Below are positions 53,720-62,800 of a DNA stretch of 64,000 bases, piece after piece. The stretch is taken from the NCBI RefSeq assembly GCF_003999995.1, contig NZ_RJAD01000001.1, positions 1,736,001 through 1,800,000 on the forward strand, in the 5' to 3' direction. The notes beneath the pieces are model-generated. The model worked only from the letters and a program-made list of their open reading frames with translations, was not told the DNA's origin and searched no databases. The DNA comes from Microbacterium sulfonylureivorans. Lineage in GTDB: Bacteria; Actinomycetota; Actinomycetes; Actinomycetales; Microbacteriaceae. Within the stretch, counting starts at the first letter, position 1. The number at the start of each line of letters is the position of its first letter. Both the position numbers and the translations under genes were made by a program.

Positions 53720-53749
53720 GCGAATAATCCTATGCAAGGAACCGCACGA
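53720..53749. promoter_or_regulatory. 30-bp motif shared with importer promoter, site 2
   Basis: GCGAATAATCCTATGCAAGG then AACCGCACGA abuts the araC start and ends 54 bp before the SDR start. It contains the araC ribosome site (AGGA on the reverse strand), so binding could also repress araC itself. Confidence 0.6.
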
Positions 53750-53802
53750 GCTCCGCCGGGCGAAACGACAGCATGGGTGCAACGCCACTGCTGGAGGATT
53801 CG

Positions 53803-54639
53803 ATGACACTGCCGGAAACCTATGCCGGACTTGCGGGATCACCGGCGATCGCGCCGAGCGGGGTCATCGTGGTCACTGGCGGCGCAGGGCAGGGGATCGG
53901 CAGCGGCATCAGCCGTGCTTTGGCGGCCGTCGGGTGGACGGTGGCCATCGCTGACCGTGACATCTCCGCAGCGCGGGATGTCGCGCGGGACATGCGTAGC
54001 GATGGCATGGACGCGCACGCCGTAGAGATCGACGTCTCTGACGAAGAGAGTGTGGCTCGCGCATTCAGTCGCGCCATTCCCGAACTGGGAAGCCTGCGCG
54101 GTCTGGTGAACAACGCCGGCGTCGGCCTGGTGAAGAAGCTGGCCGAGGTGTCGGTGCCCGAGTGGGACCTTCTCCATGCGGTGGACCTGCGCGGCGCGTT
54201 CCTCTGCTCGCGCGCCGCGATTCCCGACATCATCCGCAACGGCGGCGGGGGGATCGTCAACATCGGATCCGTGCAGGCGCTCGGACCCCACTACGGGTAC
54301 TCCACCTACGCAGCGGCGAAGGCCGGACTGATCGGCCTCAGCCGTGGCATCGCAGCCGATCACGGGCGTGACGGCATCCGATGCTCGATCATTCACCCCG
54401 GCCTTGTGGACAGTCCCCAGAATCGTGAGATCTTCGCGGCCTGGGGCGATCCGGAGGAGTGGATCGCCGACTACATCGGGTCGCGTCAGATGATTCCTCG
54501 ACTGATTCGTCCCGATGAGGTCGGAGCAGTCGCGGCCTTCCTTCTCTCGGACGCGGGGCAGTCCATCACGGCGACCGAGATCGTGATCGATGGCGGCAGC
54601 TCGCGCATGGCATTCGACCGCACCGGAGACGACGAATGA
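53803..54639 (+). CDS. Short-chain dehydrogenase/reductase of the sugar-acid operon
   Basis: A 278-residue SDR; the ATG at 53803 follows GGAGG with a five-base gap. GGAGQGIGSG nucleotide motif, adenine-pocket D (IADRD), LVNNAGVG, catalytic Ser (IGSVQAL), YSTYAAAKAG and a C-terminal EIVIDGGSS are all present. Likely the first oxidation of the sugar, e.g. an L-fucose or related aldose dehydrogenase giving an acid that the next gene's product dehydrates. ATGA overlap with that gene. Confidence 0.9.
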   Translation: MTLPETYAGLAGSPAIAPSGVIVVTGGAGQGIGSGISRALAAVGWTVAIADRDISAARDVARDMRSDGMDAHAVEIDVSDEESVARAFSRAIPELGSLRGLVNNAGVGLVKKLAEVSVPEWDLLHAVDLRGAFLCSRAAIPDIIRNGGGGIVNIGSVQALGPHYGYSTYAAAKAGLIGLSRGIAADHGRDGIRCSIIHPGLVDSPQNREIFAAWGDPEEWIADYIGSRQMIPRLIRPDEVGAVAAFLLSDAGQSITATEIVIDGGSSRMAFDRTGDDE

Positions 54640-55784
54640 GAATCGAACAGATCGAGCTGATCGAGGTCCAGGTTCCGGCGCGGGCGGGCGCGATCAACTC
54701 GCCCAGCCTCGACAAGCCCCTGCACAAACTGGCCACCGGGGCGGATGCCGCTTGGACGCGGCAGTTCGACGAGTTCCCCAAGGTGCTTCTGGTCGCGACG
54801 ACCGAGGACGGGACCGTCGGCTACGGCGAGTCTCTGCGCGCACCCGACATGCCCACGCTCCGCGCGATGGCCCGCGGCCTGGCCGGGAGGGATGTCGCCG
54901 CCCTCGCGTGGCAGAACCTGCCGCTGGCCAAGAACCGGGAGTACGACGGCTTCGAGCTGCTCGTCCTCGATCTGCTGGCAAAACGGGCGGGCCTGCCGCT
55001 CGCAAGCCTGCTGGGCGGCTCCTATCGGAGCGAAGTCCCCGTCAGTGCGTGGAGTGGCCATCGCACCCCTGATGAGGCCGCGATGATCGCCGAGCGCGCG
55101 CAACGCAACGGCGCGACCACGCTCAAGCTGAAGTGCGAGCTCGACGACGACGTGGTGGAGATCGCGGCGGCGGTGCGTGAGAGATGTGGAGACGGATTCT
55201 CACTGATCTTCGATCCGAACGAGCGATTCGAGGAACTCAGGCATGCCGTCAAGATCGCCCGCGGACTCGAGAGGATCGGCAATGTGGTCTGCCTCGAAGA
55301 CCCGCTCCCTCGGTGGGATCTGGGCGCATATGCCGAGCTGCGGGCGCGGACGTCGATTCCCATCGCGATTCATGTGGCGCTCGGCTACCTTTCGCACGGC
55401 CAGCGGATCAGCGACGTCACGTCCGCCATCGCGAGCCGCGCAGCCGACGTCTTCAACTTCAGCGCCGGCATCGCCGATTTCCTGCGAATGGCCCACATCG
55501 CCGACGCAGCGGGGCGCCCGTACTGGCACGGGAGCGAGATCGATCTCGGAATCATGGAAGCCGGCGCCGTTCATGCCGCCGCCGCGTCCGCCGGGGCAAC
55601 GCTCCCGAGCGACATCTTCGGGCGCCTCATCCGCGAGACGGACCTTCTTCGCACCCCTCTGAGCATCACCGGGTCAGCGGTGTCGGTCCCGGAGGGGCCC
55701 GGGCTCGGAGTGGAACTGGATCTCGACGCGGTTGCAGCCCACGAGCTCTCGCGCGAGCTGGTCACTGCGGTGGTGGCGCGGTGA
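54636..55784 (+). CDS. Enolase-superfamily sugar-acid dehydratase-like protein
   Basis: A 382-residue protein of the mandelate racemase/muconate lactonising group. N-terminal capping domain, then the barrel with the KxK base (K164-L-K166), first metal ligands D193 (FDPNE, with N195) and E221 (CLEDPL). The third metal position, normally Glu or Asp at the end of the fifth strand, reads H246 (IPIAIHVALG), which is unusual. It may be a dehydratase of a sugar acid, supplying the 2-keto-3-deoxy acid used by the aldolase/kinase pair downstream. If the metal site is incomplete, another reaction is possible. Confidence 0.8.
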   Translation: MRIEQIELIEVQVPARAGAINSPSLDKPLHKLATGADAAWTRQFDEFPKVLLVATTEDGTVGYGESLRAPDMPTLRAMARGLAGRDVAALAWQNLPLAKNREYDGFELLVLDLLAKRAGLPLASLLGGSYRSEVPVSAWSGHRTPDEAAMIAERAQRNGATTLKLKCELDDDVVEIAAAVRERCGDGFSLIFDPNERFEELRHAVKIARGLERIGNVVCLEDPLPRWDLGAYAELRARTSIPIAIHVALGYLSHGQRISDVTSAIASRAADVFNFSAGIADFLRMAHIADAAGRPYWHGSEIDLGIMEAGAVHAAAASAGATLPSDIFGRLIRETDLLRTPLSITGSAVSVPEGPGLGVELDLDAVAAHELSRELVTAVVAR

Positions 55785-56224
55785 CCGTCGACGATCAGAT
55801 TCGAGATGTGTTGATCACGCGGGACATCGACGGATTCGTCGCGGGCGATTTCGAACTCGTGCGGTCCGACTTCGACGAAAGTCAGTTCACGGCATACAGC
55901 GGTGCCGACGGCTCGATGAGGCTGACGTACCCCGATCTGGAGGGCTATCGCGCCGATTGGCTCGCTCAGGCCGAGACTTTTCGCGACGTCGATCCGGCGG
56001 TTTTGACAGCGCAGCTTCACGCCGTCCAGCGGATCGCCCGCCTGGAAGTGAGTGGAACGCAGGCGCTAGCCACCAAGATCTTCGACGGTGAGGTCGACAC
56101 CCCCGTTGGGCCGACCATCCTCGCGTGGACCACGTACTACTTTCTGCGAGCCCACGAGAGTGAACATCGGTGGCTGATCACCGGCTTCGTCGGCTACCTG
56201 CCTTCAACCTGGAGCACCTCATGA
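55781..56224 (+). CDS. NTF2-like (SnoaL-type) small protein
   Basis: A 147-residue protein, GTG start overlapping the previous stop (GTGA). The pattern VLITRDIDGFVAGDFELVRS, YPDLEGYRADWLAQAETFRD and a final RWLITGFVGYLPS fits the alpha+beta cone of NTF2-like/SnoaL proteins, which serve as isomerases, hydrolases or binding proteins. No catalytic assignment can be made. It is the third gene of the operon and its conserved placement suggests a step on the same substrate. Confidence 0.68.
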   Translation: MTVDDQIRDVLITRDIDGFVAGDFELVRSDFDESQFTAYSGADGSMRLTYPDLEGYRADWLAQAETFRDVDPAVLTAQLHAVQRIARLEVSGTQALATKIFDGEVDTPVGPTILAWTTYYFLRAHESEHRWLITGFVGYLPSTWSTS

Positions 56225-56604
56225 CGCGAATCACGCCTATCCGCAACGCGACCCAGCACTCGAGCGCCGGCCCCTACTCGCCCGCCCTCGCGGTCTCGGC
56301 GGGCGACATTGTGGTCCTCAGCGGTCAGGGGCCTCTCGATGACCGCGGGGCCGTGGTCGGTGCCGACATCCGGGAACAGACGCGCATCACACTCGACAAC
56401 GCCCGACGTATCCTCGCACTGGCGGGGGCGGACCTCTCGCACGTGTTCAAGGTGAACGCCTACCTCGCCGACCTCGACGACTGGGACGAATTCAACGCCG
56501 AGTACGTAGCCCACTTTCCCGAGCCGCGACCCGTGCGGACGACCGTGGGCGTGAAGCTCCTGCTCGGCATGAAGGTGGAGATCGAGCTCTGGGCGGCTCG
56601 ATGA
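56221..56604 (+). CDS. RidA-family enamine/imine deaminase
   Basis: A 127-residue RidA/YjgF protein, start overlapping the previous stop (ATGA). It has SSAGPYSPALAVSAGDIVVL, GADIREQTRITLDNARRILA and the substrate Arg in RPVRTTVGVKLL, followed by KVEIELWAAR. RidA proteins hydrolyse reactive 2-aminoacrylate-like imines to keto acids. In a sugar-acid operon this suggests an amino-sugar or imine intermediate. Confidence 0.9.
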   Translation: MTRITPIRNATQHSSAGPYSPALAVSAGDIVVLSGQGPLDDRGAVVGADIREQTRITLDNARRILALAGADLSHVFKVNAYLADLDDWDEFNAEYVAHFPEPRPVRTTVGVKLLLGMKVEIELWAAR

Positions 56605-57374
56605 AGCTCATCAACTCGCGGTCCGACCAGGCGGCTTCCGGGCCCGGCATGGTAGCTCTGCTCCCGATGGGCGCCGTCGAGCAGCACTCACTCCATCTTC
56701 CGCTCGGCACCGATACATTGATCGTCGAAGCGATCGCTGCAGCCGTCGAGCGAAGGCTGCCCACAAGGGTCGTGCTCCTGCCCACACTCTCTGTCGGTGC
56801 AAGCGACCACCACCTCGCCATGCCGGGAACCATCTCAATCGGGACCCAGACTGCCGCCGATCATGCGACCCACCAGTGCCTGTCGCTCGCACAGAGCACC
56901 GGCATCCGGACCTTCGTCCTGCTGAATGGGCACGGTGGCAACCAGCCGGCCTGTCGCCTCGCGCTCGAGAAACTGCGTGCGGCGGCTCCTGGGGTTCGCG
57001 GTTTCGCAGTCGACTACTGGGGTCCGATGTTCGATGAATTGGATGCTTCCGGGACAGCCCGTCCTGCGGCCATGGGCCACGCGGACGCGATCGAGACCTC
57101 GATCCTGCTCGCGACCCATCCCGCGCTCGTCGACATGGACCGCGCCGTTGAGGACGGGTACCAGGATGCGCTGCCGGCGTACGTGACCACGACTGAGGGC
57201 ATCCCGGAGCGCACCCGTCATGGCGGCGTCGGCGATCCCCGCAGGGCTACCGCGACGGACGGTGAGCGTTACTTCGGGGCAGCAGTAGAGGGCATCGTCA
57301 CTTTGATCGGGACAATCGTCGGTGCGTCTGACAGTCCGCAGAAAGAAAGGAATGGCGTCGATGATTCCCACTAA
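56601..57374 (+). CDS. Creatininase-family metal-dependent amidohydrolase
   Basis: A 257-residue protein with an ATGA overlap. The dinuclear metal site is visible as E27-Q-H29 and D38 in AVEQHSLHLPLGTDT, H111 in LLNGHGGNQPA, and Glu in GHADAIETS. The family opens cyclic amides or cleaves C-N bonds (creatininase, GTP-derived formamides, mycofactocin peptide). The 3' end overlaps the next gene by 14 bp. With RidA alongside, cleavage of a nitrogen-containing sugar derivative is plausible but unproven. Confidence 0.88.
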   Translation: MKLINSRSDQAASGPGMVALLPMGAVEQHSLHLPLGTDTLIVEAIAAAVERRLPTRVVLLPTLSVGASDHHLAMPGTISIGTQTAADHATHQCLSLAQSTGIRTFVLLNGHGGNQPACRLALEKLRAAAPGVRGFAVDYWGPMFDELDASGTARPAAMGHADAIETSILLATHPALVDMDRAVEDGYQDALPAYVTTTEGIPERTRHGGVGDPRRATATDGERYFGAAVEGIVTLIGTIVGASDSPQKERNGVDDSH

Positions 57375-58023
57375 CGATGTGGAGCGGTTCGCCTTCGTAC
57401 GTGAGTCCCTGTACACACCGGTCATCGGCGACATCCTGGACGTCCTTGGGCGCCGGCACCAGTTCCTCGACTCGCGGATCCGTCCGATCCTCCCTTCCAT
57501 GGTGATGGTGGGCCGGGCGATGCCGGTACTCATCGCGGACACGTTCGGACCGCAGAAGCAACCGTTCGGGCGCCTCACCGAAGCGCTGGACAGCCTGCGC
57601 GCGGGCGAGGTCTACCTTGCGCGCAGTGGCCGCACCGAGTGCGCGGCGTGGGGTGAGATTCTTACGGCCACCGCGCGCGGACGCGGCGCGAGCGGCGCGG
57701 TCGTAGACGGCTTCCATCGCGACACGCGGCGTGTGCTCGAGCAGGATTGGCCGGTGTTCAGCCGGGGCTCGTTCGCGCAGGATGCCGGCGTCAGGGCATC
57801 GGTACTCGACTACCGGGTGAGTCTCGAGCTCGACGGCGTCGAAGTGAACCCTGGCGACCTCATCGTCGGTGATGTCGACGGCGTTGTCGTCGTACCCCGG
57901 TCCGTCGAAGACGAAGTGCTGGAGTTGGCCGCCGAGAAGGTCGCCGGCGAGAGTGTCACTCGACAGGCGATCGACTCGGGGATGTCGAGCTCGGCTGCGT
58001 GGGCCAAGTTCGGCGTGCTGTAG
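57361..58023 (+). CDS. RraA-like aldolase/decarboxylase family protein (copy 2)
   Basis: A 220-residue paralogue of 6489-7151, same length and nearly the same sequence (GEILTATARGRGASGAVVDG then FHRDTRRVLEQDWPVFSRGS). The ATG at 57361 is chosen because AAAGGA lies nine bases before it; the ATG at 57352 touches the ribosome site. Metal-site D/R/D residues are conserved. It opens the duplicated three-gene module inside the AraC-linked operon. The strong conservation of both copies argues that each is functional. Confidence 0.83.
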   Translation: MIPTNDVERFAFVRESLYTPVIGDILDVLGRRHQFLDSRIRPILPSMVMVGRAMPVLIADTFGPQKQPFGRLTEALDSLRAGEVYLARSGRTECAAWGEILTATARGRGASGAVVDGFHRDTRRVLEQDWPVFSRGSFAQDAGVRASVLDYRVSLELDGVEVNPGDLIVGDVDGVVVVPRSVEDEVLELAAEKVAGESVTRQAIDSGMSSSAAWAKFGVL

Positions 58024-58664
58024 TGAATGCACCTCCCTTCGGGCCTCGCCGGGAACTGATTCCCACGGTCGGCGCGCTCGATCCTGTCCATGCCGAGGCC
58101 TTCGCAGCAGCTCTCACCGCGGGAGGAGTGCGGTACCTGGAGATCCTCCTCCGCGACCCACAGGCGTGGCAGCTGCTGGACGCGATGACGAGCGTTCCTG
58201 GCATCCGCGTGGGCGCGGGGACCATCCTCGATGCTGACGGCGCGCGCCGAGCCCGTGATGCGGGCGCCGCCTTTCTCGTGAGTCCCGGTCTTGACGTCGA
58301 CCTCGCGAACGCGATCCGGTCGCTGGACATCCCCTACATCCCGGGTGTCGCCACGGCGAGCGATCTCATGCGGGCGCGGGGCGCGGGGCTTCACCACGTC
58401 AAGGTCTTCCCTGCAGAGCAGATCGGCGGGTCGGCAGCGCTGTCCGCCCTGAGCGCACCCTTTCCGGACATGCAGTTCATGCCCAGCGGTGGCGTCGACG
58501 AGAGCAGGCTGACCGCCTACTGCGCACTGAGTCAGGTCTTCGCGGTGGGGGGCTCGTGGCTCATCGACGCTGCTTCCCTCGCAACCGGCGACTTCTCGGA
58601 TGTCACCTCCAAAGCCTGCTCCGCCGTCGCGATCATCTCGGGATCGGAGCCGCGCGGTGAGTGA
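58023..58664 (+). CDS. 2-dehydro-3-deoxy-phosphogluconate-type aldolase (copy 2)
   Basis: A 213-residue class I aldolase; GTG start overlaps the TAG of the preceding gene by one base. Catalytic Glu in GGVRYLEILLR and Schiff-base Lys in HHVKVFPAEQIGG are conserved, plus MPSGGV and FAVGGSWL phosphate loops. Same neighbours in the same order as copy 1. Clearly more diverged from its partner than the RraA-like gene is, mainly at the C-terminus. Confidence 0.9.
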   Translation: MNAPPFGPRRELIPTVGALDPVHAEAFAAALTAGGVRYLEILLRDPQAWQLLDAMTSVPGIRVGAGTILDADGARRARDAGAAFLVSPGLDVDLANAIRSLDIPYIPGVATASDLMRARGAGLHHVKVFPAEQIGGSAALSALSAPFPDMQFMPSGGVDESRLTAYCALSQVFAVGGSWLIDAASLATGDFSDVTSKACSAVAIISGSEPRGE

Positions 58665-59544
58665 CGTGCTCTGCATAGGTGAGGCGCTGATCGTCTTCTC
58701 CCCCATCGACGATCCCGGGCTCGTCGGCGCACAAACGTACGATGCGAGCCTGGCCGGAGCCGAGGTCAACGTAGCAACCGCCCTCGCATCCGCGGGTGTC
58801 CCGGTCGAGTGGGCAGGCTTGGTCGGCAGTGATCCGTTCGGTGAACGCGTGGTCCACGAACTGACCGCCCGCGACATCGGAGCGTCGTATGTCGGCGGTG
58901 TGGACGGGTTGCCAACGGGCGTCTACTTCAAGCCCCGCGATGGCGGCGGTCCGCACTATTACCGCCGGGGTTCCGCCGCCTCGACATTCGGCCCCGCCGA
59001 CGTCGACCGCATCGCCAAGATCCTCAGGCCCCGGCATGTCCATGTCAGCGGCGTGGCGGCACAGGCTTCCGAGGCCGGGCTGAGCGCGCTCCGGCACCTC
59101 GTCGGGGCACGTCCGTTCGGAGATGCCACGATATCGTTCGACGTCAATTTCCGAGCCGCTCTCGCATCTGATCAGACGGCCGAACAGCTGCAACGGCTGG
59201 CCGCGCTCAGCGACGTCGTCTTCGTCGGACGAGACGAGGCCGCCACTCTGTGGGCGGTCGCGGATGCCGAGCAGATTCGCCGACTGCTCCCTGACCCGCG
59301 GTGGCTGGTGGTGAAGGATGCCGACAAGGAAGCAGTTGAGTTCAACGGCGCGGGTGTGACGCGGGTTCCTGCGAACCATGTCGACGTGATCGAGCCGACA
59401 GGTGCGGGCGATGCGTTCGCGGCAGGCTGGATCGCGGCCTTCATACGAGGACTCGGTCCCGGGGACCGATTGAGTTCGGGGCACGAGTACGCGACCCGCG
59501 TATTGCGCAGCACCCGCGACTACGCAACGAACTCGGGAGCCTAG
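58657..59544 (+). CDS. PfkB-family 2-keto-3-deoxygluconate-type kinase (copy 2)
   Basis: A 295-residue ribokinase-fold kinase, GTG start overlapping the aldolase by 8 bp. GAEVNVATALA, GVYFKPRDGGGPHYYRRGSA (substrate loop, matching MKPRDGGRARYYRRES of copy 1) and catalytic PTGAGDAFAAG are present. Copy 1 and copy 2 diverge mainly in the last 30 residues. It completes the module: kinase makes the phospho-keto-deoxy acid, aldolase cleaves it. Last gene of the operon. Confidence 0.9.
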   Translation: MSDVLCIGEALIVFSPIDDPGLVGAQTYDASLAGAEVNVATALASAGVPVEWAGLVGSDPFGERVVHELTARDIGASYVGGVDGLPTGVYFKPRDGGGPHYYRRGSAASTFGPADVDRIAKILRPRHVHVSGVAAQASEAGLSALRHLVGARPFGDATISFDVNFRAALASDQTAEQLQRLAALSDVVFVGRDEAATLWAVADAEQIRRLLPDPRWLVVKDADKEAVEFNGAGVTRVPANHVDVIEPTGAGDAFAAGWIAAFIRGLGPGDRLSSGHEYATRVLRSTRDYATNSGA

Positions 59545-59818
59545 GGGCCGACTGCGCTGATCAGACACCAGAACGATGCGGTCTTGACAGGGGGCGTTAC
59601 TACCTTGCTGACCGCGAGGTGGCCGCTGTCGGCGCACCCGGTCCTTCGAGCGGTTCCGAGGCCCGGCTGTGTCACCCGGAACACCGCGTCGTCCGTGGCC
59701 ACACGATTTGCAGCTGTTCGTCGCGAATCGCGCCTGCTGGTTGACGCGTCCTGCACGCGGAGCGGATGCTCCTCGCAGGCCGGTCGAGGCCGATCGATTC
59801 CAAGGGTGGGAGTTCTAG
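59545..59818. other. Gap before the large secreted protein
   Basis: No gene or clear terminator hairpin is visible; the promoter of the beta-helix protein should be here. None of the four regulator motifs occurs in it. Confidence 0.5.
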
Positions 59819-62800
59819 ATGCGCGCTCGATACGAATCTGCGATGAATCCGCACTTGCGCCGGGTGGTCGCCGCAGTCGCAGCGTCGGCGCTGGTGCTCA
59901 GCGGGATTCTGTGCGTGCAATCGACGGCCTCCGCGGCGGTGACAGCAACGCTCTACGTTGCACCTGCCGGATCCGGCACCGCGTGCACGCAATCGGCGCC
60001 GTGCAGCGTCGCAGCGGCGCAGACCAAAGTGCGCCAGATCAGACCCGTCGAGACCGGCGACATCGTGGTCAACGTGAGTGGCGGGACGTACTCGTTGACG
60101 CAGCCGCTGGACTTCGGCCCGCAGGACTCCGGACTGGATGCCCAGCGCCGGGTCATCTGGCAGGCCGCGCCGGGCGCCAACCCCGTGCTCAGTGGGGAGA
60201 CCGCGGTCACAGGCTGGACGCAGGAAGGGAGCTCGGGGGTGTGGTCCGCGCCCGCGCCCACCGGCGTCACGGACACTCGGCAGTTGTACATAGACGACAT
60301 TCGTGGAGTTCGCGCGCGCAGCGACTACCTCCCCAACCTCACCTTGGCGGAGCAGCCCCTGCGTGGCGGACGATTCACCACACCCACGACTCCCACGTCC
60401 ATGTCGACCTGGAAGGATCCGACCGGCGTGGAGATGATCTTCCACGCGACATTCAACTCCAACCGATGTGTCGTCGAGTCAGTGACGACCAGCGGCACCC
60501 TCGACGTCGTGGACATCGAGGATCCGTGCTGGGACTACGCCGAATACGTCGGCAACTTTCAAAATCATGCTCGCGTCGTCACGTTTATCGAGAACGCCTA
60601 CGAGCTGCTCGACGATCCCGGAGAGTGGTACTTCGATCGGGCGGGGACCGTCAAGGGCGACAGCATGCCGCGCTTCTACTACATGCCGCGATCCGGTCAG
60701 GCCATGACCGGGGGAGGCGCCGCGATCGTCACGGTGCCCCACGTCGAGAGCATCCTTCACATAGCGGGGACGTCTTCCAGCGCCAAGGTCAAGTTTGTGG
60801 AGTTCCGTGGGCTCACGGTCGCCGGTTCCACGTGGAGTCTGCCGGAGATCCAGGGCACCGCGGGAGTCGTCGACGACATGGAGACCACCCGGATCAGCTA
60901 TGGCGGACCCGCCGGCGCTTGGATCGAGCAGAATTCCGACTATACGTACAAGGGCAAAGAACATGTGACGTCCGTCGAGGGGGCGTGGTTCGAGCACGAG
61001 TTCGACGGGACAGGGATTCGGCTCATCGGTGTTCAGCACCCGAACCGCGGCTCCTTCACCTATCAGATCGACAACGGCGCGCCAGTGGATGCGACGTGCA
61101 GTTCCACGCTCCTCATCACGTGGCGGCCGTGTGCCGAGATCACCGGGCTCGCGCCCGGGGTTCACACGCTGCGGGTCACGAAGACCGGAGACGATGGAAA
61201 GATGCTCGGCCTGGATGTGCTGCGAGCAATCGACCCGCCGTTGCCGGCCGGAGAGGACAACTCGGTTCCGGCTTATCTGGCGCAGCAAGGGGACATGATC
61301 ATCTCGGGTGCGAAGTTCATGTGCGATGTCTCCAATCAGGTGACCACGCCCGCGGCGGTACGCATTGCGTATGCCGAGCATGTCACGTTCGTCGGGAACA
61401 CGATCACGCGCGCGGGAGGCAGCGCGCTGCTGGTCGAGAAGAGCTCCAACAACGTCCGGATCGAAGGCAATCACATCTTCGACGTCTCCAGCAGCGGCAT
61501 CCACATCGGCGGTGTGTCACCCGAGGATCAACGCCCCGCGGACTTCGCGGACCGCATGCACGACATCACGATAACCAACAACTATGTCCACGATGTCGCC
61601 GTGGAGTTCACGGGAAGCGTGGCCATTTTCGGGGGCTTCGTCGACACGCTGACCATCTCCCACAATGAGTTGGCCGACCTGCCGTACTCGGGCATCTCGG
61701 TCGGCTGGGGATGGGGAGTCGCCGACGCCGACAGTCAATCCACCTACCCGACCATCTGCATGAGCGAGGAAGAGCTGGCGTCCCATTCGGCGGGCAGCCC
61801 TCCTGCGCCCGTGGATACGGTGGCGCGGAACACCATCATCACCGACAACTACATTCACGACTACATGCGAATCGGAATGGATGGTGGAGCCGTCTACACG
61901 CTCGGCAATCAGCCGGGTTCGGTAGTCGAGCGCAACTACATCGCGCGGACAGGCAACTTCGATGGTCACCAGCGAGGCGTCTACCTTGACAACGGCACAC
62001 ACGGCTACACCGTGCGCGACAATGTCATCCATCAGGTCACCACTCCGTTGCTGCTCAACTACTCAGGCGGCGACCTCGCGTCTTCAGGCAACGTCGACGG
62101 ACGCAACGTCGCGGCGCAGCCATGGACGTCGGCGGAGCAGGCTGTGGTCGCGAGCGCGGGGCTGCAGTCGGCGTACGAGCACCTGATTCCGCGCGCCGCC
62201 AGCCCGAATCTGTTGCGGGGAGCCGCCGCCACGGCGACCTCGGGGACGGCCGCGAACGCGGTTGACGGCTCCACCCAGACCAAGTGGCAGGTAGACGCGA
62301 GCGCTACTCAGGGCACTCTTACCGTCACGCTTCCGCGGCCGACGCTGGTGAACCGCATTGTGACGCTTGAGGGTCAGTACCGTGTCCACAGCTACGGGGC
62401 CATCTCCTCATACGAGATCGAGTATCAGAACCCTGCTGACGACACATGGGTCTCGCTGGCAGAGAACAACTACCCGGGAATCGTCCAGACCGACGTCTTC
62501 CAGGCCGTGACCGCGAAGGCGCTGAGGTTCAGCTTCACCGGCACGGCCGGTGCGTGGCTGGATGAGTTCGAGGCGTACTACGACAAGAACCTCGCTCAGA
62601 ACAAGTCCGCCACCCAGTCGACCACGGCATACCTCGGCGCAGCGTCCCGCGCCGTGGACGGCGACACCAGCGGCGTCTGGACGGAGGGCTCGGTGACGGC
62701 GACGGACAGCACGGTCGCGCCGTGGTGGCAGGTCGATCTCGGCGATCAGTACGACCTGAGTGAGATCGACGTCTTCAACCGGGCTGAATACTCCGACAGG

